Shown here in pieces: positions 1-5,464 of a DNA stretch of 5,464 nt. The notes beneath the pieces were generated by a model. That model ran no database searches. It was given only the letters and a program-made list of their open reading frames with translations, and was not told where the DNA came from. This DNA is from Zavarzinia sp. GTDB lineage: Bacteria > Pseudomonadota > Alphaproteobacteria > Zavarziniales > Zavarziniaceae. The DNA is taken from NCBI GenBank assembly GCA_028694545.1, contig JAQVKV010000224.1:1-5464 (forward strand). Reading direction: 5' to 3'. A program made the position numbers and the translations under genes. Numbering within the stretch: position 1 is the first letter of the stretch; each line of letters begins with the position of its first letter.

Positions 1-1260
1 GGCCGGCCGCGCGCCGCCGCCGACATCCTGTCCCGTTTCGCCGCCAACGACAGCGCCGACGGTTGCGACATGGCGCGCCTTGCCCGCTGCCTTGCCGACT
101 GTGGTGAATGGGACGCGGCGCGGGGCGTGATCGGCACAGCCGGCGCCAGTGCCGACGAGGACGCGGCGGCTGAAATCGCCGCGGCCGCCCTTCATGTCGC
201 CCTGCTTTCGCCCGCCACGAAGACCCTGCCCGCCACCGTCGCGGCCGAGGCCCCGCTGGTCGAGCCTGATCCATCCCCCCTCCCCGAACGCCCCCGTATC
301 GGCGTGCTCGCCACGGCCCTCGGCGGTCCCGGCGACATCGAGAGTGTGGCGACGCTGGCCCAGGGCCTGCGCGAAACGGGTGCCAGCCTCGTGGTCTTCG
401 GCGCGGGGCCCCTGACCGCCCCTCACAACCGACTGCTCCAGGGCCGGGTCGGCCGCCATATCGACGCGGCCGAATTCGACGCCTTCACCCTCGCCCATAC
501 CGTGATGACGGAGGGCGTGGACCTGTTGCTCGACGCCGGCGGTATCGCCGCGCCGCTTCATCTCGCGACGCTCGCCCATCATCCGGCCCCAAGGACCGCC
601 GGCTGGCTGAACCTGCCCCTCGACACAGGCGTCGCCGGTCTCGACCGCGTGCTCGGCGCGGCGCCGCCCGCCAGTGGCATCATCGGACGGCTGGACGCCT
701 CGCCCCGTCTGTTACCCGCCGACGACGTTCCCCTGATCGGCGCCGACATCGGGGCCGGTGCGATGCATGACGATCTTCTGCAGGCGCTCGCCGCGATCCT
801 GCGGACGGTGCCGGACGCGCGCCTGCTGCTGCGCGACCACGAATTGAGTCACCCCGACATGGTCGGCACACTGATCGAACGCTTCGGCGCGCTTTCGATC
901 GCCGACCGGATCGAGATCGTCGATACCGATCACGTCACCTTCATCGCCGGCCTCGACCTGCTGCTTCATCCCTTTGTCGCCGAGAGTGGCAACGACGTGG
1001 TGGATGCGACGGCTCATGGCACGCCCGCCATCGCCCTGCGCGGCACGTCCCCCTGGCGGCGCCAGGGAGCCAACGCGCTCCAGGCCCTCGGCCTGGGGTC
1101 CCGTGTCGCGGCGACTTGCGACGACTACGCGGCGATCGGCGCCGGCCTGCTGGCCGACCGGGCCCGGGCGCGGGCCGAGACCGCCGCCGTGACCGCCACC
1201 GCCCCCGCCTTCGCGCCGGCGGCCTTCGCCACCGGGCTGCTGGAGCTCTTCCGCGCATGA
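1..1260 (+). CDS. GT41/OGT-like glycosyltransferase with N-terminal helical (TPR-like) piece, 5'-partial; FlmG-like candidate
   Basis: The frame is open from base 1 (419 residues visible), so the true start lies upstream; the ATG at 70 is internal, because in-frame coding continues before it with the same Ala-rich helical character. Residues 1 to about 70 resemble the last repeats of a TPR-like array. From about residue 98 (RIGVL) to 415 the order of motifs follows the GT-B catalytic region of the O-GlcNAc transferase family: GVDLLLDAGG (172-181), HPAP..AGWLNLP (194-206), a Rossmann-like ILRTVPDARLLLRD stretch (266-279), then LLLHPF (320-325), HGTPAIALRG (339-348) and GANALQALGL (356-365). 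Several residues usual in GT41 enzymes are replaced (see findings), so the sugar donor is uncertain. Caulobacter FlmG, a TPR plus GT41 protein that glycosylates flagellin, is the best-known analogue. The gene overlaps maf by ATGA, which supports a role in flagellin glycosylation. Function is inferred; the fold assignment is fairly secure. Confidence 0.72.
   Translation, partial: GRPRAAADILSRFAANDSADGCDMARLARCLADCGEWDAARGVIGTAGASADEDAAAEIAAAALHVALLSPATKTLPATVAAEAPLVEPDPSPLPERPRIGVLATALGGPGDIESVATLAQGLRETGASLVVFGAGPLTAPHNRLLQGRVGRHIDAAEFDAFTLAHTVMTEGVDLLLDAGGIAAPLHLATLAHHPAPRTAGWLNLPLDTGVAGLDRVLGAAPPASGIIGRLDASPRLLPADDVPLIGADIGAGAMHDDLLQALAAILRTVPDARLLLRDHELSHPDMVGTLIERFGALSIADRIEIVDTDHVTFIAGLDLLLHPFVAESGNDVVDATAHGTPAIALRGTSPWRRQGANALQALGLGSRVAATCDDYAAIGAGLLADRARARAETAAVTATAPAFAPAAFATGLLELFRA
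1242..1245 (+). promoter_or_regulatory. Weak ribosome binding site of maf
   Basis: A GGAG lies 11 bases before the ATG at 1257, inside the end of the GT41-like gene. The match is short and the spacing long, so maf translation probably depends largely on reinitiation through the ATGA overlap. It supports 1257 over any earlier in-frame start. Confidence 0.4.
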
Positions 1261-3191
1261 GCGCCCGGGCCGACGCCTTCATCGAACGCTTCCCGGCGCT
1301 GGCCGCCGTCGCCCCCAGCCGCAGCCGGATCGTCCGTGACGAGGCGGGTGTGGCGATCGACGTGGACCTTGGCCAGGGCCTCCTCTACGGCGGCGACGGC
1401 CCCCGTTACGTTGCCGAGCAACTGGCACGTTTCGACGAACGTCCCTTGCGCTTCTTCACCGCCGATCTCTCGGGCGCCAATATCGGCAGCCCGGTCTCGT
1501 CCCGGTTGCGTGACAGCCTGCTCGAGCGGATGGGCGAACTCGACATCACCACCCTTTCCAACAAACCGGAATATGACGGCACCTTCCTCGTCATTCTCGG
1601 GATCGGCCTCGGGCTCCACCTCGAGCCCCTGTTCGAGACAACGAAGGCCCGCACCATCATGCTGTGCGAGCCGATCGCCGAATTCATCGCCCTGGCCCGG
1701 GAAGAGGTCGACTGGCCGAAACTCTTCGCCATCGCCGAGCGGCGCGGCATCGACCTGCGCTTCTCCGCCGCGGCGACGCCCGAGGGCATCATCGATCATG
1801 TGAAGAAGCTGATCGCCGAGGTGGGCGAGCCCATGATCGACGGCGCCTATGTCTTCGTGCACTACCCGTCCTGGGCCCTGACCGAAGCCCGCGATCGCCT
1901 GCAGCAGGTGGTCGACCAGGTCTTCATCTCCAAGGGCTTCTACGAAGACGAACTGCTGATGATGACCAATGCGGTCGCCAACCTGCAACGTCACGACTTC
2001 CGCCTGATCGACGGCAAGCCCAAGCTGGCCCGACGCGAAACGGCACTCGTCATCGGTTCCGGCCCCTCTATCGACAGGTCGATGGAGGACCTGAAGCGTC
2101 TCGCCCCCCAGGGGGTCGTCTTCAGCGCGGGCACCAGCCTGCGCGTCTGCCTGCGTAACGGCATCCGCCCCGATTTCCACAGCGAACTCGAGAACGGCCC
2201 CCTGACCTTCGAGGTTCTGCAGAACCTGTCGCGGGAATTCGACCTTTCCGGCATCACGCTGATCGCCTCGCTGACCGTAGACCCCAGGGTGCCGACCCTG
2301 TTCGACAAGACCCTGTTCTTCTTCCGCGACAGCGTCAGCTCGACCAAGATCCTCGCCCCGGAACGTCACGAATTGCGCGGTGTGGCGCCGACCTGCGTGA
2401 ACACCGCGGCCCGCGTCGCGGCCGCCCTCGGCTTCACGGAATTCCTGCTCTTCGGTACCGACTGCGGCACCAAGATCGGCGGCACCAAACATTCCAAGGA
2501 TACGATCTACGGCACCGAAGAAAGCTTCAAGGCCGTGGACAGGCGCATCAACTACAATCAGACCCTGCCCGGCAATTTCGGCGGCGAGGTCGCCTGCGAC
2601 TGGATCCTGGCGCTGTGCGCGCGCATGCTCGGCGAAGTGGCGAGCGTGTTCCGGCTGAACATGTTCAACACCTCGGACGGCGTCCGCCTCGACGGCACGA
2701 AACCGCGCCTGTCCAAGACCATCAAGGCCCTCGTGCCGGCGGCGGATCGCGCCATTGTCGCCCGTGACGTCGACCGCATCACCACGCCCTACGCGGCCGG
2801 CCAATTCCTCTCGATCTGGCCGAAGGGCCTCCTGACCCGCGAGGCGACGGCCTATTACGACGATCTGCTCGCCCTCGTGGACGCGGCGGTCGCGGAAGGC
2901 GATGACCTGGTCGCGTTCTGGCGCCGTCTTGCCCCGTTCATGCGCGAGTCCGAGGGACGTTACGCCGCCACCTACAGCATCGCCATCGGATCCATCCGCT
3001 CCATGCCGAAGATCGGCATGTACTTCGTCCACCGCGTGACGGATGCGGAAAAACGTGCCAAAATGGTGCAATTCTTCTTCCAGGCTTATCGGGAGACGGT
3101 GGTCTTCATGCGTGACGGCACGCTCGAGCTTCTGACCCGCCTCGAGGACGGGATCGAGAATGCCGCCGTAGCGGCGGGAGGTGAGGCATGA
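1257..3191 (+). CDS. maf: Maf motility accessory factor, DUF115/MptE-like flagellin glycosyltransferase
   Basis: The 644-residue protein starts at the ATG at 1257, which overlaps the previous stop (ATGA). The open frame runs back to 1116, but that Arg/Pro-rich extension is only the upstream gene read out of frame. An N-terminal Rossmann-like part carries GIGLGLHLEPLFE (115-127) and MLCEP (135-139), as in Maf N-terminal regions. The central DUF115 domain (about 262-415) has the nucleotide-binding-type loop VIGSGPSID (265-273), NGIRPDF (301-307), then CVNTAARVAAALGF (380-393), LFGTDCG (398-404) and a downstream KHSK (411-414). A helical C-terminal part (about 485-644) follows. Maf proteins are cytoplasmic and transfer nonulosonic acids (pseudaminic or legionaminic) from CMP donors to Ser/Thr of flagellin before export. 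The adjacent flagellin-like gene and the 2-epimerase opposite fit this role. Family assignment is confident; which sugar and which substrate are inference. Confidence 0.9.
   Translation: MSARADAFIERFPALAAVAPSRSRIVRDEAGVAIDVDLGQGLLYGGDGPRYVAEQLARFDERPLRFFTADLSGANIGSPVSSRLRDSLLERMGELDITTLSNKPEYDGTFLVILGIGLGLHLEPLFETTKARTIMLCEPIAEFIALAREEVDWPKLFAIAERRGIDLRFSAAATPEGIIDHVKKLIAEVGEPMIDGAYVFVHYPSWALTEARDRLQQVVDQVFISKGFYEDELLMMTNAVANLQRHDFRLIDGKPKLARRETALVIGSGPSIDRSMEDLKRLAPQGVVFSAGTSLRVCLRNGIRPDFHSELENGPLTFEVLQNLSREFDLSGITLIASLTVDPRVPTLFDKTLFFFRDSVSSTKILAPERHELRGVAPTCVNTAARVAAALGFTEFLLFGTDCGTKIGGTKHSKDTIYGTEESFKAVDRRINYNQTLPGNFGGEVACDWILALCARMLGEVASVFRLNMFNTSDGVRLDGTKPRLSKTIKALVPAADRAIVARDVDRITTPYAAGQFLSIWPKGLLTREATAYYDDLLALVDAAVAEGDDLVAFWRRLAPFMRESEGRYAATYSIAIGSIRSMPKIGMYFVHRVTDAEKRAKMVQFFFQAYRETVVFMRDGTLELLTRLEDGIENAAVAAGGEA
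3177..3184 (+). promoter_or_regulatory. Strong ribosome binding site of the flagellin-like gene
   Basis: GGAGGTGA is a near-perfect complement of the 16S rRNA 3' tail. Its GGAGG core ends 6 bases before the ATG at 3188. It sits within the last codons of maf, where it encodes part of the terminal GGEA. It fixes the start and suggests this gene can be translated more strongly than maf from the same message. Confidence 0.8.
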
Positions 3192-4228
3192 CGTTCTATC
3201 TGGGCATGTCGGCCACGCAGCAGCGCCAGGCCGTGAGCGACGCGATGGATCGCACCTATCTCCTCGTCAAGCAGGGGATCGAGACGCGCAAGGCGAAGGA
3301 ACTCGCCCAGGTCGCTGGCAAATACGAGTCAAGCTCCAAGGTCCCCGCGCTCCAGGCGCGTATCGACACGCTTTCCGCCACCAAGACGACGGCGGATGAT
3401 GCCGTTACCGCCATCAAGTCGGCGGCGGATACGGCGCAGAATGTGCTCGTGAAGCTGAACGCCATGTATGCGGCCGCCAAGGAAGGCAATTCCAGCGCCT
3501 TCGACGCGGCGCTGACCCAGATCAACATCATGGTGGGCAGCCGGGGCAGCGACCTCGACAATCTCGTCGGCAATGTGCTCGCCGGACAAAGCGGAACCGG
3601 CACGAAGTTCATCGACGCCGGCGCCACCCAGATTTCCCTGTCCCTGCGCTCGCTGGGCAGCCGCTTCCTGCTCACCGAACAGGGTACGGGTCGCCAGTTC
3701 GAGACCAACTTCTACGACCAGACCGTGAATATTGGCGGCACCAAGGTCTCGACCGCCGATCTGTCCCTCGTCTCGCGCAGCGGCGACACCCTGACCTTCA
3801 CCGACGGTACCGACAGCTGGACCGCCGATCTCGCCCGTGGTGGGCTCTCGGTCACCTCGGCCTGGACCTACGGCGATCTGGCGGGAAGCGGACAGGCGCT
3901 GGCGCTCGAGGATGTCGGCGCGTCAATCCGCTCGGTCACCAAGGCGCTGGCGAACCTGAGCGACGGTCAGCTCCAGGGCGACCTCGGCGTGTCCATCCTG
4001 CAGAACCAGCTCGACGCGCTCGGCGAAGAGGCCTTGGCCGCGAATGATTCGGAATCGGATGCGCTGGCGGCGGAGAAGAAGGCGATCTCGACCCGTTACG
4101 ACATGGCCCTGAGCAATCTCGCCTTCGCGGCCCAGGCCCAGCGCGAGGTCATCGGCGCCCTGATCGCCGATGCCCCCGTGGAAAGCCAGAGCGTGTTCGA
4201 CATCATGGGATCGACCTATAGCGGCTGA
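3188..4228 (+). CDS. Flagellin-like protein with helical ends and beta-type Ser/Thr-rich centre (possible Maf substrate or filament-related protein)
   Basis: The 346-residue protein starts at the ATG at 3188, set by a strong Shine-Dalgarno 6 bases upstream and an ATGA overlap with maf; Met7 is a less likely alternative. It has no signal peptide, no membrane segment and no cysteine, as is common for proteins exported by the flagellar type III apparatus. Residues 10-135 are predicted long helices (for example TADDAVTAIKSAADTAQNVL, 68-87), and residues 240-340 are again helical, ending APVESQSVFDIM. Between them (about 145-235) lies a beta-type region rich in Ser, Thr, Gly and Asp, such as SGDTLTFTDGTDSW (198-211). 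This helix-beta-helix layout matches flagellins and hook-associated proteins, where the two ends form the D0/D1 coiled coil. However, the classical N-terminal flagellin signature (SSG..I..A.DDAAG) is not recognisable, so it could instead be a divergent flagellin paralogue, a FlgL-like protein or a glycosylation partner. The coding call is very secure; the function is tentative. Confidence 0.6.
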   Translation: MTFYLGMSATQQRQAVSDAMDRTYLLVKQGIETRKAKELAQVAGKYESSSKVPALQARIDTLSATKTTADDAVTAIKSAADTAQNVLVKLNAMYAAAKEGNSSAFDAALTQINIMVGSRGSDLDNLVGNVLAGQSGTGTKFIDAGATQISLSLRSLGSRFLLTEQGTGRQFETNFYDQTVNIGGTKVSTADLSLVSRSGDTLTFTDGTDSWTADLARGGLSVTSAWTYGDLAGSGQALALEDVGASIRSVTKALANLSDGQLQGDLGVSILQNQLDALGEEALAANDSESDALAAEKKAISTRYDMALSNLAFAAQAQREVIGALIADAPVESQSVFDIMGSTYSG

Positions 4229-4233
4229 CCGGC

Positions 4234-4252
4234 GCCAGTCGATCGACGTGGC
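4234..4252. terminator. Imperfect hairpin between convergent genes, possible two-way transcription end
   Basis: The 27 bases between the two stop codons (4229-4255) contain GCCAGTC-GATC-GAC-G-TGGC, a 7-bp stem with one bulged G and a GATC loop. An outer 6-bp pair, AGCGGC (4220-4225) with GCCGCT (4251-4256), overlaps the inner stem at 4251-4252, so only one of the two can form fully. No T-run follows on either strand, so it is not a classical intrinsic terminator. No other terminator-like element is seen in the gap. GC-rich DNA forms such stems by chance, so this is tentative. Confidence 0.25.
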
Positions 4253-4255
4253 CGC

Positions 4256-4600
4256 TCAAGCAGCCTCGCTTCCCTCGGGCTTGCCGGCTTCGAGGATCCG
4301 TTCCGACATGTTGAGGTTCAGGGCGATCAGCTTCTGGATCAGATCGTCGTCAACCTCGCTGCGCAGCGCCTTCGCGACCTTGGCGGCGAAGGTGGTGGTG
4401 CGGTTGACGAAGTCGATGGTTTCGGCCGGCAGGCCCCGCGCGGCCGCATCGTCCGACAGGCGCAGCCACATTTCCGCATTCAGGCCAAGCGCCTTGTCCA
4501 GCGTCGCCAGCGCCTGACGCGCCTGGTCCAACAGGACCGCGTTCTGCAGGAAGGGGAAGGCGGATTCTTCCGCCTGGTTCAGTTTCTCGCTTTCGGTCAT
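4256..4600 (-). CDS. Small FlaF-like flagellar protein (probable flagellin regulator/chaperone)
   Basis: The 114-residue, mostly helical, soluble protein has no signal peptide or membrane segment. The start at 4600 is supported by an AGAGGAGG Shine-Dalgarno at 4611-4618 and by the ATGA overlap with the epimerase. The pattern of residues 30-103 resembles the FlaF family: a helix leading to LGLNAEMWLRL (38-48), a GLP turn (56-58), a helix with NRTTTFAAKVAKAL (66-79), then DLIQKLIALNLNMSERI (86-102), which matches the L-I-x-x-N-x-x-M tail of FlaF. The length also fits (FlaF is about 110-130 residues). In alphaproteobacteria FlaF promotes flagellin translation or secretion and binds flagellin as an export chaperone. 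The similarity was judged by eye and is moderate, so a lineage-specific helical protein that only looks like FlaF remains possible. Co-transcription with a nonulosonate-pathway gene supports a link to modified flagellin. Confidence 0.58.
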   Translation of the reverse strand: MTESEKLNQAEESAFPFLQNAVLLDQARQALATLDKALGLNAEMWLRLSDDAAARGLPAETIDFVNRTTTFAAKVAKALRSEVDDDLIQKLIALNLNMSERILEAGKPEGSEAA

Positions 4601-5464
4601 GGGCCCCGGGCCTCCTCTGTGCTGGGCCCATCCTGGAAGCGCTTGCGTAAAATATCGGTGAACGAAACCCGCGCCAGCACGTCGGCGATGCGTTGCGCGG
4701 CATGTCCGTCGCCGAAGGCATCGCGCGCCACCTCGCCCCGGAAGGCCGGGCTCGCGACCCGGTCAAGAGCGGAGAGGATCACCCCCGCGTCGCCCGGCAC
4801 GTCGACCACGCCCTCTGGCCGCAGCCGGCCCTGCTGGCGATCGCCGATATTGAGACAGGGCGTACCAAGGCTGGGCGCCTCGATCAGGCCGGACGACGAA
4901 TTGCCGACCACGGCCTCGGCCAGTGCCACCGCCGAAAGATAGGCCCGGCGCCCGAGCGATGGCACCAGGACCGCTCGCCCCGGCCGCGCGGCGACATAAG
5001 CCTCCAGCCGCGCCCGCACCGCCAGGCCGCCGGGATCCGCATTGGGCGCCGTCGCCAGCACCTTGAGATCGGGCCGGCGATCGAGGGCGTCGAGCAGGGC
5101 GTCCAGCTCGCCGAGGCTGGCCATGTCGCCCGCCAGGGTCGCCGGATGATAGGTCAGCAGCACGAAACGAGGGCCGAGATCCAGCCCCGCCCGCGCCGAC
5201 AGGGCAACGCGATCGAGGCGCGGCTCCGCCCTGATATTGTCGACGGCCAGCGAGCCGACGACATGGACCCGCCACGCCTCCTCGCCCATCTGGCGGATGC
5301 GGGCGCCATAGAAGGGGTGGGCGGTGAAATGAAGCGCGGCCAGCTTGGTCAGGGCATGGCGGACGGCATCGTCCAGGGCGCCTTCGGTAACATGGCCCCC
5401 CTCGAGATGGATGATCGGCAGGCGCATGACGACCGCCGCCGTCGCCACCGCCAGCATTTCGTAG
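4597..5464 (-). CDS. neuC: UDP-N-acetylglucosamine 2-epimerase (hydrolysing), NeuC/LegG family, 5'-partial
   Basis: 288 residues are visible. The frame stays open to the window edge, beginning YEMLA, which in this family normally follows a GDR motif, so about 90-100 N-terminal residues lie outside. Family hallmarks are clear (numbered from the first visible codon): PIIHLEGGHVTEGALDDAVRH (16-36; the Glu of HLEGG aligns with a catalytic acid of bacterial UDP-GlcNAc 2-epimerases), VVGSLAVDN (68-76), LTYHP (102-106, with the conserved His), TAPNADPGG (138-146), SLGRRAYLS (169-177), VVGNSSSGLIEAP (185-197) and NIGDRQQGR (205-213). These last motifs bind the UDP moiety. NeuC converts UDP-GlcNAc to ManNAc for sialic acid; LegG makes the 2,4-diacetamido-trideoxymannose precursor of legionaminic acid. 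Sequence alone does not separate the two; the flagellar context favours legionaminate. It is cytoplasmic, and its stop overlaps the start of the FlaF-like gene. Confidence 0.93.
   Translation of the reverse strand, partial: YEMLAVATAAVVMRLPIIHLEGGHVTEGALDDAVRHALTKLAALHFTAHPFYGARIRQMGEEAWRVHVVGSLAVDNIRAEPRLDRVALSARAGLDLGPRFVLLTYHPATLAGDMASLGELDALLDALDRRPDLKVLATAPNADPGGLAVRARLEAYVAARPGRAVLVPSLGRRAYLSAVALAEAVVGNSSSGLIEAPSLGTPCLNIGDRQQGRLRPEGVVDVPGDAGVILSALDRVASPAFRGEVARDAFGDGHAAQRIADVLARVSFTDILRKRFQDGPSTEEARGP
4611..4618 (-). promoter_or_regulatory. Ribosome binding site of the FlaF-like gene
   Basis: On the minus strand AGAGGAGG lies upstream of the ATG at 4600. The GGAGG core (4611-4615) is 10 bases from the start, across a GC-only spacer. 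It is embedded in the epimerase C-terminal codons (TEEARGP) and supports the chosen start. Confidence 0.65.

Noticed and set aside
70..72. ATG at 70 as the start of the GT41-like gene
   Set aside because: The frame is open to base 1 with gene-like helical sequence, there is no Shine-Dalgarno before 70, and related proteins have longer N-terminal repeat regions.
1116..1256. N-terminal extension of Maf upstream of the ATG at 1257
   Set aside because: The 47 residues are Arg/Pro/Gly-rich out-of-frame reading of the upstream gene. The ATGA overlap and family start pattern favour 1257.
1125..3071. A 648-codon open frame on the minus strand lying antisense to maf
   Set aside because: Its translation is low-complexity, rich in Gly, Ala, Glu, Asp, Arg and His, and has no recognisable motif. 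It mirrors the codon bias of maf, whose own product has clear family motifs. Long antisense frames are common in high-GC genomes.
4170..4517. A 115-codon plus-strand frame spanning the convergent junction
   Set aside because: It is Ser/Arg/Ala-rich, starts inside the flagellin-like gene and runs antisense to the FlaF-like gene, which has the better start signal and family-like pattern.
4350..5275. Minus-strand frames of 138 and 170 codons inside the epimerase region
   Set aside because: They are Gly/Ala/Arg/Pro-rich shadows of the epimerase and FlaF-like genes, without motifs or ribosome binding sites.

Overview
The window is high-GC (roughly two-thirds G+C by eye), almost fully coding, and reads as a flagellin-glycosylation locus from an alphaproteobacterium. 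A Rhodospirillales-type relative is my guess from the gene mix and codon use; no single sequence proves it. No RNA gene, insertion sequence, CRISPR array or prophage signal is visible.

Plus strand, 1-4228: three tightly packed genes. The first (1-1260, 5' end outside the window) ends in a GT41/OGT-like glycosyltransferase domain behind a short helical, TPR-like piece, an architecture like that of the Caulobacter flagellin glycosyltransferase FlmG. The second (1257-3191) is a Maf/DUF115 motility accessory factor, the other known family of flagellin nonulosonate transferases. The third (3188-4228) encodes a cysteine-free protein with helical ends and a Ser/Thr-rich beta-type centre. It looks flagellin-like and could be the substrate or a filament-related partner. 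Both junctions are four-base ATGA overlaps.

Minus strand, 5464-4256: two genes converging on the first set. A hydrolysing UDP-sugar 2-epimerase of the NeuC/LegG family (4597-5464, 5' end outside the window) belongs to sialic or legionaminic acid synthesis. It overlaps by ATGA a 114-residue FlaF-like protein (4256-4600). FlaF proteins help flagellin expression and secretion. The two convergent stop codons lie 27 bases apart, with a small imperfect hairpin between them.

Together the genes suggest that the epimerase helps make a nonulosonic acid (legionaminate- or sialate-type rather than pseudaminate), Maf and/or the GT41-like protein attach it to flagellin, and the flagellin-like and FlaF-like proteins are substrate and chaperone. 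The points most worth a second look are the two unrelated transferase types side by side in one operon, the loss of hallmark GT41 residues in the first gene, and the unusual flagellin-like protein coupled to Maf.
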